Assembly: GCA_024364805.1 (NCBI GenBank)
Contig: CM044522.1
Coordinates: forward strand, 44,955,393-44,977,888
Source: Euprymna scolopes
Taxonomy: Eukaryota; Mollusca; Cephalopoda; Sepiida; Sepiolidae
Direction of reading: 5' to 3'
Length of the DNA: 22,496 nt
In this document: positions 10,553-20,352 of the stretch, one piece after another
Position numbering within the stretch: position 1 is the first letter of the stretch
How the letters are laid out: each line of letters starts with the position of its first letter
Translations under genes and position numbers: made by a program
Notes under the pieces: model-generated
What the model saw: the letters and a program-made list of their open reading frames with translations, nothing else
Told to the model about the DNA's origin: nothing
The model's database searches: none

Positions 10553-10565
10553 ATCAGGGGGGGAG
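10553..10565 (+). other. Polypurine tract of the LTR fossil
   Basis: A purine run with eight consecutive G, directly before the 3' LTR that starts with TGTAGG at 10566. This is the usual position of the plus-strand priming site in LTR elements. Confidence 0.6.
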
Positions 10566-10763
10566 TGTAGGTATCTTACCTGACTAGCGTGTGTATCGTG
10601 TTCATTCGAATCAAGAAAAAAAAAAAAAACAGCCATCGAGTTGAAAGACAACGCGTTATGCAAACGGACGTGTGTATTATCAAGATTATTGAAGCTGACT
10701 CAAAAGATTGTAGGCGGGAAAGGACACAACTGTTAAAGTACTGAAATCAATTTTCAAACTAGA
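10566..10763 (+). repeat. 3' LTR of the Ty3/gypsy-type fossil
   Basis: It begins TGTAGGTATCTTACCTG after the polypurine tract and ends near CAATTTTCAAACTAGA. Its match to 7626-7934 defines the element. It is the shorter of the two copies. Confidence 0.7.
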
Positions 10764-10920
10764 CAAATTATTAATTAATTTTAATTTTTTTTTTTACTCC
10801 TACAAAATATACTTGTTTGTAGATACACATGATATTCTGTTTCAAAATCTTAGAATTATTTCTGTAAACGGTTCTTGCTCTTCTAAAATAATTTTATTTT
10901 TTCGCTGATTTATTCGGGAA

Positions 10921-11103
10921 AGGAAAACTAAAAAACAAGTGAATCGTGTCCACGTAGAAAACAGTAATGATTCCTGAGGCCAACAAAAAGATTCACAAAT
11001 GTAATAAGATACATTTGAAGAAGGTCAGAGGTTACATTGACCAAAATGTTATGAAAATAACACTTAAAATGAGAACAGTAGTCTGAAGAATCCAAATAAT
11101 ATG
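10921..11103 (-). repeat. Right arm of long inverted repeat (foldback family)
   Basis: Reverse-complement partner of 7347-7530, with almost the same length (183 versus 184 bp). It contains TTTGAAGAAGGTCAGAGG then TTACATTGACCAAAATG, in which GGTC and GACC can pair. The same segment recurs in the compact copy at 13345-13508, so this is a dispersed repeat family. Confidence 0.65.
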
Positions 11104-11415
11104 AACTTTGAATTGGTGTTAATAATTAGTAACAAAGTTAAGAAGCAGTGAAGGTTTTTAATGTGCAAATTCATAGCATATTTATTGATTGATGCATATG
11201 AAACAATAAAATTAATAAAAATAAAGTAGAATTAGTTTTAAATTTTCGTGTAGCCTTGACTTGGAACTCTATTGTGTTCCTTTTTTTTTTTTTTTTTAAT
11301 GAAACTAATGTAAAAGATTGTCTTTGTATGAGCAGACATGTTTTTAGTACTTTTATCTCTGGAGTTCCGCGAGCCATTTGTAATTGTACAATGCGCCATA
11401 GGTTGGCCATCCCTG

Positions 11416-11937
11416 GTCTTTGGTTGTTTCACCACTCTTATTGCTGTGCATGTTATTTAAAATAAATCTTTATATTAGACAACTGTTTTATTTTTCAACG
11501 GTTTAACTACTTCAAATATTATGTAAATGTTTGAAGGATTTGCTTTAACTTTTTATTTCTGTACAAGAGATCTGATGTTCATAAACACTTGAAATTATTT
11601 TTTTATTTTTTCACTAAAATCTATTTAACTAATACAATTAAGTATTTACCGGTTTCATCATTGTTCTTCATTGTTACACATAAAAAAAACACTACATGCT
11701 GTGCTTATAAAAATATAACTGCATTAAAATTATGTCCACATATCTGAAATATTCAACCTGTGTCACAATTTTTTTTGCTGGATCAAGATATGAAAGAACA
11801 AACTTGCGAAAGAAGGGTTATATGTTACAGAATTTGTCTATGCAAATGAATATTTTTACGAGAGTGGGGATAGGGGCAAAAAAATTAGGAAAAGATGCTC
11901 TTTACTAGTGAGTCATACTATTTTTTTTATATATCAG
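11416..11937. other. AT-rich non-coding stretch
   Basis: No supported gene. Lys/Phe-rich frames near 11171-11465 come from A/T runs inside the hAT-like end and its border. Confidence 0.5.
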
Positions 11938-12029
11938 TGACCCACATGACTGAATCAATCATAGTTGACTGCCTCATAATCACTTGGGCTGAGACTCCAC
12001 ACATTAAGAATCTGTCACCTCAACAGTGA
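11938..12029 (+). other. GC-richer open segment, possible terminal exon
   Basis: A strong T-tract and TATATATCAG (ending 11937) precede a segment of about 42% GC. After two leading bases it is open for 29 codons, with MTESIIVDCL early and NLSPQQ just before the TGA at 12027. Entry would be phase 1, matching the donor phase of the exon at 7116. There is no homology I recognise and a short repeat remnant is equally possible. Confidence 0.18.
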
Positions 12030-13344
12030 TTACTCTTTATCACATGTAAAAGATCCTGAATGTCATCATTAAAAAAGATGAAGTGTTTTTCACTTTGGTT
12101 GGCAAAAATCAAGCAACTTTTTCTTTCACTTTTCATGTTTGAAATAAATTGAGTTTAGCACATTATGTGGAGAGGGGACATAAAAAAACACTCATTTGAT
12201 TACTAGTTATAATGAATTATATCTATCCCATTATGGTTAAAATTAATTTCTCAAACTGGACAGTTTTGCACCACTTTTCTATCCCCCATGCAAAAATTAA
12301 AACCAAATATAATGCTACTGATCTAGTATCTTTTTAATTTTTATCAAAGTGCATTACATGATTTTGGTTCTAGAAAATGTCTAAAAATTAAAGAATCTAA
12401 AGAAGAAACTGAAATTTGGAAATCTTAATTGGTATCTAATGATTATGGAATAAAATTAATGCAAATCTGAAATACTTTAATTTTAAATGATAGATTGTGC
12501 TCATACTTCAAAATTTCTTTTAAAAAAAAAAAAATCCTGTAATTTTGGGAATATTTATTAATTGATGTCAAATAACTATTGTTTAAATTTCATATAAATT
12601 GGAAGCATCTGAATTTTCTCAAAGGGCTTCCACACTTTTTAACCCTTTTTTATAAAACTAAATATAACCCACATTATTTACCTTTATGCTTAGCAACTAT
12701 GTTCCAAAATTTATAATGATAGACTAATTAGTTTAGGACTGAATCGTGTATATATAAATAAACATGGACACATGCTTAACTTTAAAAAAAGATGATGTAA
12801 ACAATCTTTATTTCCCAAATCTTTTTTACTGTTCTCGTTCAAAGCTTTAAAAATACATTAAAAAAAATAAGTTTTTAATATATTTTTATGTCTGAAAGCA
12901 CTGCTTTGACAAAAATATTAGTTATATTAAATATCTTTTTTCATATTTTCTTGTATTTTATTCTGTATTTATTTGTTTATTACAAATGGAATTTTCATTT
13001 CGACAACAAAATTCTGAAACTTATGAACTTTTTATATGAAAAGATCTTCAAAATATTTACTTAAAAAAAGCCTCCTACTTATAAATATTAAATACATTCA
13101 GTTTTTTTACTTGTATTCTCTCAGTTAATAGATTATTTTTTTTCTACTCTTAACTTTTATGAGAATGTTTCTATCAATTTATTAGTGCATTGATTTCCAA
13201 TTGAATGTCAGGAAAATCTATCGTCACCTTACATTTCTCGAAAGAAAAACTTTTTTAACACCTGTGATCATCTCAGATTGCTATCACATGTGGAAAAATA
13301 CCCAAGTTAGTGTTTCTGAATTTTTGAGATGAGGATTGATAATA
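12030..13344. other. AT-rich non-coding stretch
   Basis: Very AT-rich with many short A- and T-runs. I see no gene, repeat family or splice-like segment that I can support. Confidence 0.55.
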
Positions 13345-13508
13345 TGTATTATGATTGTTTGGACTAATGTTCTCATCTTGGATATTATTCTCGCGTTTCA
13401 GCCAATGTAACCTCTGACCTTCTTAAGGTCAGAAGTTATATTAACTGAAACTTTGTTAGAATAACAATCAAGGTGAGAACAGTAGTTGAAACACAATCAG
13501 AATAACAC
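13345..13508. repeat. Compact foldback copy of the inverted-repeat family
   Basis: Two arms of about 80 bp meet with almost no spacer. CTGACCTT (13414-13421) and AAGGTCAG (13425-13432) form the tip, and pairing continues outward through GTTTCAG / CTGAAAC and GTTCTCA / TGAGAAC. Each arm also matches the inverted arms at 7347-7530 and 10921-11103, including the TAACCTCTGACCTTCTT segment. This is therefore a second member of the family with the loop deleted, able to form a long hairpin as RNA or single-stranded DNA. Confidence 0.7.
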
Positions 13509-13678
13509 AAACCAAGTTAATGTTTGGAAAATAATGTGTAACATATCCAACAAAGATAAAACAGTAATTCAAGAAAATAGATTTTTTATGACTAGTTTTA
13601 ATTAGAAATTTTGAACTAAATCAATTTTCAAGTTAAAGTTTGTGATAGAATTAGAAAAAAACATTTTGTTAACAAACA

Positions 13679-13750
13679 TTTATTTTTCATGTGACATATA
13701 TCTGTAATAATGAATTTATTTTTCATGTGACATATATCTGTAATAATGAA
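13679..13750. repeat. Perfect 36-bp tandem duplication
   Basis: Two identical, adjacent 36-bp units starting TTTATTTTTCATGTGACATA. On the minus strand they read as a repeated 12-residue string, FIITDICHMKNK. Perfect identity suggests a recent slippage or replication event. Confidence 0.9.
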
Positions 13751-13930
13751 TCGACGACCACAGCTCTCCAAATTGTAGCGCCATGGTAATTTTAGGAAGA
13801 CTAGTAAAGACGGTAGTTTCCTGTTGCTTTCCATCTTGATTCGGGGGGTGTATCTCTCACCATGCGTTAAATGCACCCACAGATACCAACCTGGAAATTT
13901 CTATGGGTGTGGTACATATATCGCCTAATG
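13751..13930 (-). other. GC-richer island with minus-strand open frame
   Basis: About 180 bp richer in GC than its flanks, part of an 82-codon minus-strand frame (13628-13876) that begins MHLTHGERYTPRIKMESNRK and then reads LPSLLVFLKLPWRYNLESCG. The frame runs through the 36-bp tandem duplication and ends in AT-rich sequence. The island looks like a fragment of something once coding or of a dispersed repeat, but I cannot name the family. Translation of the frame as it stands is unlikely. Confidence 0.25.
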
Positions 13931-14263
13931 AATATCAAGTCAATAATGCCTAAAATATTGTTTAGAATGCAATAACTATACATTTAACGATGTTACATAG
14001 CAGTGATTGTATTGAAAAATTCCAGAAAATAAAGTTATTAGTGCACCAAAAAAATCATTGTTAAAAAAGATGGGTACATTAATAGAAAGGAGATAATCTT
14101 TGGCAAATTTTAATCACGTGTTGTGATTTGTCATATGTGTTTTTAATAAATCTATCAGATAAAATCTTGTTTCTCATCTATACATAACTTTGATAAAATA
14201 CACATTGAATTATTTTTTTGTGCCCCCCCCCAACAAAAAAGGTTTCGACTTAGCAATTCACTC

Positions 14264-14600
14264 CCGTTTGTTTGTTTGCACTTTTCTCAGTAACCATGCC
14301 TTGAATTTTTTTGAAATTTTGCGCAAACATTAGTTATAGTGAAAGTAAATTTTTGCCAGAATGGATTTTCGGGGATAACTGGTTGCTCCCCTAAGAGACA
14401 TTATAGGGGTAAAATTGCTCCAAAATTGTTCGTCCATTTGTTTGTTTGCACTTTTCTCAATAACCACTCTTTGAATTTTTTAAAATTTTGTATAAACATT
14501 AGTCATGGTGAAAGTAAATTTTTGCAAGAACGGAGTTATTCACCTGTAAAGGGAGACCTTGTTTGCTCAGCTGTTTTTTTTTTTTACTGTCAATCGTATA
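14264..14600 (+). repeat. Two diverged ~170-bp tandem units
   Basis: The block starting TTTGTTTGTTTGCACTTTTC at about 14266 recurs 170 bp later at about 14436. About 100 bp of each unit aligns, including TAACCA, TTGAATTTTTT, AAACATTAGT and GGTGAAAGTAAATTTTTGC-like strings, before the unit tails diverge. The spacing is constant, so these are head-to-tail units. Confidence 0.8.
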
Positions 14601-14741
14601 TTTATTGAAATTCTGAAATCTGAAGAGGAGGATTTTAAAACTTAAAATCTTATTTTGAAAAAATTTTTGATTACAAACATGAATCTCGTTTGAATTATTT
14701 AAAGGACCTTCAGCCGGGCAACACCAACTAAATATGGCTAG
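14264..14741 (+). mobile_element. Helitron-like non-autonomous fragment (3' end)
   Basis: The tandem units lead into CAGCCGGGCAACACC and then GGCTAG followed by T (CTAG at 14738-14741). Helitrons end in CTRR after a short GC-rich hairpin and insert between A and T, which this resembles. The internal units with TGCACTTTTCTCARTAACCA and a run ending AAACATTAGT are of the kind I associate with such elements in animals. The hairpin is degenerate and I could not locate a TC 5' end, so the left boundary is only the start of the repeats. No Rep/helicase coding is present. Confidence 0.35.
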
Positions 14742-14923
14742 TATGATGTAAAGAGTATATTTTCTTTCCCTTTTTTAAATACTGTTTCAATTCACAGTAC
14801 CCTCTCTTGTTTTTAAATTTCATGTCTTTTATTGTAATTTCTTTGCATACAATAATTTTTCTACTAAAAATGACATACAAATTTTGAGATGTAATAAATG
14901 CTTTAGGAAAGTTTAGTTTTGCT

Positions 14924-15031
14924 ATGGTTACACAATGCAACTGTAGCGATGATGATGGTTTCACTTTCGTTAAGTGCAGCACTTGTTCAATGCAGCAAAT
15001 ATTTAACTGCTATGCAGATGTGCGTATTTAA
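14924..15031 (+). CDS. 35-codon frame resembling a degraded PHD finger
   Basis: The frame begins MVTQCNCSDDDGF and continues to KCSTCSMQQIFNCY before a TAA at 15029. The spacing C-x-C, ten residues, C-x2-C, seven residues, C follows the first part of a PHD zinc finger of the KMT2E/SETD5 or PHF20 type (VTRCIC..DDGYMICCDKCSVWQHIDC). The acidic DDG and a following aromatic residue also fit. The usual zinc-binding His and the Trp before it are replaced (QQIF where WQHI is expected), and the last Cys pair is missing before the stop. It could be a dead exon copy, a partial exon whose donor I cannot place, or a fragment of a LINE ORF1 zinc finger. GC is higher than in the flanks. Acceptor candidates at 14906 and 14916 are weak. 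Confidence 0.25.
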   Translation: MVTQCNCSDDDGFTFVKCSTCSMQQIFNCYADVRI

Positions 15032-16143
<1,112 letters not shown>

Positions 16144-16310
16144 TCTATTATAAAAAATGCAGTAGATTTACTTTTGAAATCTTCATTGTCAATAAATGTC
16201 CGGTGTAATGAGCTATATTAAAACTGTATCATGATTTAAAATATATTTTCTTTTGATTTTATTTGTTTGAATATTCGCGTTTCAAGTGTTTGAGAAAATG
16301 ATGCCAATTA

Positions 16311-16353
16311 ATTCCCCTTGACAAACGTTACTTTGTAATGATGCAAGGGGAAT
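16311..16353. repeat. 10-bp hairpin carrying mollusc-like repeat core
   Basis: ATTCCCCTTG (16311-16320) pairs perfectly with CAAGGGGAAT (16344-16353). A second small stem inside the loop (ACAAA/TTTGT) follows. The right arm continues AACTC, giving CAAGGGGAATAACTC, close to the CAAAGGGAGATAACTC string that recurs in mollusc genomes. It is probably a small dispersed repeat. Confidence 0.6.
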
Positions 16354-16524
16354 AACTCGTGTAAAGTCTGCTTGCTTCAGATAAAACTGTTAGCATAATT
16401 AATAGGCTTCTTTTGTAGATTCTCTTTTTCTTTTTATTCTGTGTTTAACTATTTAAACAAATGAGTACATAAAAAAAACTATTTTCCCTTTTAAATAATT
16501 TTATTTTAATTTTACAATAAAATT

Positions 16525-16566
16525 AAAGATTGATTCTCTCATTAATTAGTGAGAGGTTCAATCTTT
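16525..16566. repeat. 17-bp near-perfect hairpin
   Basis: AAAGATTGATTCTCTCA and TGAGAGGTTCAATCTTT pair at 15 of 17 positions around an 8-nt loop. The stem is shorter than a typical microRNA precursor. Confidence 0.7.
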
Positions 16567-16890
16567 GCTCCAAATTATCATCATTCATATTTTAACATGT
16601 TTAGCAAATCGTATTTGACAAATCTTTATTTTCTAATTTTGATTTATTTTCAGTTTTCCTACATTCAACTTATAAATTAGCTGAGTTATGATAATGAAAA
16701 AAATTTAAAGAATTGAAAATTAATTTTGTTTAATCAATATGAGTCGATTTTTTAATCTCAATTTAATAGCATTTTTAAACGGGTATGGAATCAATTTAAT
16801 TTTTAAAATGTTTCAATTGTTAAGATATCTTTATTTAGAAACAGAAATTCGTAAAATATTGTATAGATGGTTTTTTTTTTTTTACAATGT

Positions 16891-16942
16891 CAATCTTTTC
16901 TTGCTTTTTTAATAAAAAAAAAAAAAAGCAAGAAAAAGATTG
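16891..16942. repeat. 20-bp hairpin with A/T-rich loop
   Basis: CAATCTTTTCTTGC plus a T-run pairs with an A-run plus GCAAGAAAAAGATTG with a single bulged base. This is the strongest simple hairpin outside the transposons. It may be a small foldback element. Confidence 0.75.
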
Positions 16943-18091
16943 AAAAGGGTTAAAATTTCAGGCATCCAATAACTGTTTTATTTTATTTATTTATTTTTCA
17001 ATCAAACTCATAGTTATTTGGCTTGAGACATATGATAGACGTATATATGATAAGTTTTGTGTTTTGGGTTTGATCATTCTTGACAAAATTTTAACAAAGA
17101 TTTGGCAGGTTAGAATAGGTAATTTGAACAGATTGGCATGGCCATTAATTGATTCAATATTTTGTCATAAATATCTGCTTTATCAATAAACATGATGACT
17201 AATGTCAATATTCGTACATTGTTAGTCATGATGGGAGTAAGAAATGTGGCAGGGTAAGAGTGTGCTAGTGGGCAAACGATACTACTATCCTGCTATCTTA
17301 TATTTTGCATTTGTTACTCTTATCATCAAATGTTGTTGATTGCAGCATATTTATTCTTGATGAAGTTTTCGTTTAAGGTGAACTATTCAAATCAAATCAT
17401 GATTCTATCTGTTTGTGTTTGTGATCTATACATTCTGTCAGATAATCATCGTCTAACACTGTTGCATACACTCATTATATAAATGTGGTATAATTGTAAA
17501 AACAAATATAAAATATTGTTATATCTCAACCAGCAGGTAACTATCCTATCATGCCATCTTTTATAGTGACATTTATCATATTTCTTGATAAATCTTAAGT
17601 GTTAACATTTCATGACCTGGTATGCATGCATATTAGTTTTCAAGCCTGTAGAAATTCTTGTAGCTGGATTGTCATCTTCATCATTTCTCTTCATACTTAT
17701 TGCTTCGTTGGCTTTCAAAATTTCTGTTGCAGATATAAATTTTGTTGTCTATAACAACTTTAGTCCATCAAAAGATGGTTTTATATTCTACTGAACATAA
17801 CCAACCATGTTTATATATGGATACCCTTGCTTCCTTTGCAAATTTATATTTAAGAAAATACTCTGTTGGAAATCATATGAATCTGAAATATTTTATTTCA
17901 TGATTAAGTAAAAAAAGAAAAATTAAATTGAAAATATTAAATTAACCTTTTTTTTTTTTTTGCATTAACTCTAAAAGTATTCAATTTTATTGTCAAATGA
18001 AAGCAAAAATGAAATTAGATTTGAAATATTACAATCTTTAAAGCTCTTTCAAAGAGAGCCAGCAGTGTTACCCGGATTTGCTGTGGAGTGA
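16943..18091. other. AT-rich non-coding stretch
   Basis: No supported gene. A slightly GC-richer patch near 17225-17290 has GTAAG-like strings but no convincing exon. A 60-codon hydrophobic frame at 17612-17794 has no recognisable feature. Confidence 0.45.
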
Positions 18092-18128
18092 ATAAGAACC
18101 TCTGCCTCTTTTTGCTCCAGGTTCTTAT
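18092..18128. repeat. 10-bp perfect hairpin beside the mariner
   Basis: ATAAGAACCT (18092-18101) and AGGTTCTTAT (18119-18128) pair perfectly around a 17-nt loop. It ends 14 bp before the mariner and is not part of its terminal repeats. Confidence 0.65.
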
Positions 18129-18142
18129 CCTATTTATTACTA

Positions 18143-18173
18143 TCAAGTTAATCAGAAAGTTCTTACAGTTTTT
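18143..18173 (+). repeat. Mariner terminal inverted repeat, 3' side
   Basis: TCAAGTTAATCAGAAAGTTC and following bases match the inverted right end, including a nine-base identical block (AAAGTTCTT). Confidence 0.8.
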
Positions 18174-18211
18174 AACTTAAATTCAGATGTTTTGGCTCCA
18201 ACAAAAATTTA

Positions 18212-19200
18212 TTAATCGAAATAAGTACCACCAGAATCAGCACACTTTTACCAGCGCTAAACAAGTGTATTTATGCCAGCAATGTAAAAATCTTGCATTT
18301 TGGTGGCGATGAAGTCGCTGAAGGAATTTTTGATATTGCTTAGGTTTTTGAAGCATTTATCATGCACAAAATTGTTGAGATGCTTGAAAAAGTGATAGTC
18401 GGTAGGTAAGAAGTCTGGAGAGTATATCAGATGAGGCAGTTTCATAGTCCAATTTGTTCAACTTTGACAGGGTCAATTTAGCAACATATGGTCGGACATT
18501 GTTGTGGAGGAGAATTGGGCCTTTTCTGTTGACTAATGCTGGGTGTTGTCGAAGTTGCTGATGCATTTCATTCATTTGTTGCCAGTACTTTGCTGTCATA
18601 ATGGTTTTGCCTGCATTCAAAAACTATAATGGATGAGACCAGTTACCCAAACAGTCAGCATGTCCTTCTTTTGGTCCAACTCTGGCTTCAGGAAGTGTCA
18701 TGGAACTTTGTCTGCATCTAACCACTGAGCCAGTTGTCATAAAGAACCCACTTTTCATCGCAAGTCACAACCCAATCGAGAAACGGGTCATTCTTGTTGC
18801 ATAAAAGAAGGAAAAATGACACTTCATAAAAGCGTTTCTTTTGGTTGTCGTTCAATTCATGAGGCACCCATTTATCAATTGTTTTGTCTTTCTAATCTCT
18901 CTCAAGTGGTTAGAAATCGTTGTATATGTTTAATTCAGAAGCAAGTTCTTGAACAGTTGTGCATGAATTGGCTTTGACTAAGGCTCTTAATTGATCATTG
19001 TCAATATCTGATGGTCAACCTCTATACTCATTATCTTCAAGATTTTTGTTGCCACCACAAAATTTCTTAAACCATCATTCTGCTATGTTTTCAGTAGTGA
19101 TTCGTGGGTTAAACACTTCGATGATATCGCAAACTATTTCAGCAGCTTTTCTGGCCTAGCTTGAATTGAAATAAAATGGTTTAAATTTGCTTTTTTTCAT
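18212..19200 (-). pseudogene. Mariner transposase, inactivated
   Basis: The relic starts at an ATG (19200-19198) followed by a Lys-rich leader and ends TYFD before TAA at 18212, about 330 codons against a family norm near 345. In the N-terminal DNA-binding half, ENIAE, WFKKF and LEDNEYRG followed by PSDIDNDQLRAL are clear. In the catalytic half, TCDEKWVLYDN holds the first Asp, LLHNNVRPYVA is the second site with Asn in place of Asp, and YSPDFLPTDYHFFKHL holds the third Asp of the D34D triad. Several in-frame stops (among them TAG near 19156 and TGA near 19074) and at least one frameshift near 18445 prevent translation. The sequence is closest in feel to the cecropia/Hsmar1-type mariners. Confidence 0.85.
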
Positions 19201-19356
19201 CTTTTATTCAAAGTTCTGAAAAGAAGACATAATTATTTTAAAATGATTGTAATTTAAATTATTAGATCAAGCGAAAAAACACTCTTTAAAATGATATATA
19301 ATGTTATGGTATAACGAAAACTTATTTGAAAATGCATCGTTTGAAATGAAAATTAA

Positions 19357-19387
19357 AAATTCCTGAAGAACTTTTCAATCAACCTAA
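19357..19387 (-). repeat. Mariner terminal inverted repeat, 5' side
   Basis: On the minus strand it starts TTAGGTTGATTGAAAAGTTC, the better-preserved of the two ends and the one upstream of the transposase start. Confidence 0.8.
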
Positions 19388-19389
19388 TA

Positions 19390-20307
19390 TTTTTATTATT
19401 TTTAATTTTTATAATTTTCAATTTTGTTTGGTTCAATAGGAAATAAAATTAAACTATAACTAGAGTTATTTCTTTTGATTTTATTAAATGATAGAGCTTT
19501 TTTTCTTTTTTTTTTCAGTCACTAATTTGGTCCCTGGTTACTTTAAGCAAATGAATATTTGAGTAAATTATTCTCAAAAACTTAATTGAGATAAAACTGA
19601 AGCAAAATATATATGGTTTTGTTGTAGCTTTTTAGTTTAGATGGTTGCACAAACAAAAATATAACTTTATATGATAGGTAATTAAAAATAGAGAAGCAAA
19701 AATTTTATTGCTCAAAACGTCCACCTACTAAATTATACACACCCTTCATATTTGTTATAAATAATTTAAACTTAATACTGTTTCAACTTTGACTCAAGTC
19801 TTAATTTCAAATTTATTACTTCTGGCTAGGAGGTAATGTTTAAAAAAAAAAATCATGTTAATTGTTTTGTTAGAGTATGCAAAACCTACTTAATTATCGG
19901 AATTTTGTAGACTTTGTTGAAGTTAGAAAAACGGATCTCTGCAATGTGCTGGGTTGTTGTCAATTATTATGGTTATTATAACAAAATTCATTTAATCTTA
20001 ATCTTGCCATAACATAGCTTTTTGATTGTCAAGTAGCCAAGTCTGGTGCATTTTTAAACACAGAAATACATTAACAGAAATGGCAACTCCAGAAATCTAA
20101 TAAGACATCAGCTTTTCTAAACTGGTTGTGAGAAAACTGTCTGGCTAGACGAGAGAATCTCTTTTGCCATATTTTTAAGGAAATCATTGCTAAACATGAA
20201 TTGAATTTTTGTTTTTGCCATAAAAACGTTATTTCTAAATAGGAAAAAAAAATGGTATTGTAATAATGTGCATGATATCTGTGATAGAAAATGGCGAGAA
20301 ATGACAT

Positions 20308-20311
<4 letters not shown>
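19390..20311. other. AT-rich non-coding stretch
   Basis: No supported gene. The 78- and 98-codon minus-strand frames at 20071-20413 owe their length to Phe codons and a poly-Lys run across the poly(T) tract. Confidence 0.5.

Positions 20312-20349
<38 letters not shown>
20312..20349. repeat. 38-nt poly(T) tract
   Basis: Uninterrupted T-run. On the minus strand this is poly(A) and might mark the tail of a retroposed copy lying to its right, which I cannot identify. Confidence 0.9.

Positions 20350-20352
<3 letters not shown>

Larger units (their letters stand above)
7626..10763 (+). mobile_element. Decayed Ty3/gypsy-type LTR retrotransposon
   Basis: A fossil LTR element lying inside the spacer of an older inverted repeat. 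Related but unequal LTRs bound it, and ACAAAT occurs on both sides (7620-7625, 10763-10768) as a candidate target duplication. The remains of pol read on the plus strand in the order reverse transcriptase (about 8370-9080), RNase H region (about 9100-9590), integrase zinc-binding domain (about 9700-9830), integrase core (about 9920-10090) and integrase C-terminal region (about 10160-10320). RT before RNase H before integrase points to the Ty3/gypsy superfamily. A recognisable RT string is RPVLDYRELN. Little gag-like sequence is left between the 5' LTR and RT. The element is broken in many places, about ten or more, and LTR divergence suggests it is old. Confidence 0.8.
7177..11415. mobile_element. 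Possible hAT-like outer element defined by paired ends
   Basis: TAGGGTTGGCCAACCT at 7177-7192 and the reverse complement of 11400-11415 (CAGGGATGGCCAACCT) match at 14 of 16 positions. They face each other across the whole nested-insertion region. The right end also reads inward as CAACCTATGGCGCATTG and then ACAAATGGCTCGCGGAAC, a pattern I associate with ends of hAT-type non-autonomous transposons. An 8-bp target duplication is not evident (ATTTCTTG versus GTCTTTGG). The core GTTGGCCAAC is itself palindromic, which raises the chance of coincidence. No transposase remains. The two ends may also belong to separate copies. Confidence 0.3.
18143..19387 (-). mobile_element. Full-length, inactive mariner element
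   Basis: The element is 1245 bp, the usual mariner size, with a TA dinucleotide on each side (18141-18142 and 19388-19389). Its ends are an imperfect terminal inverted repeat of about 31 bp, identical at roughly 20 positions. The outer end reads TTAGGTTGATTGAAAAGTTC on the minus strand, close to the TTAGGTTG-x-x-x-AAAAGT start of mariner elements. The transposase reads on the minus strand from 19200 to 18212. Both ends are still present, so the copy could once have been mobilised in trans, but its own gene is dead. Confidence 0.88.

Noticed and set aside
11171-11465. Lys-rich minus-strand frames and a Phe-rich plus-strand frame
   Set aside because: They cross an A/T run and a transposon end in several frames, with no protein motif.
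13679-13750. Adjacent identical units as a CRISPR-like array
   Set aside because: Only two units with no spacer between them, in a eukaryotic context. This is a simple tandem duplication.
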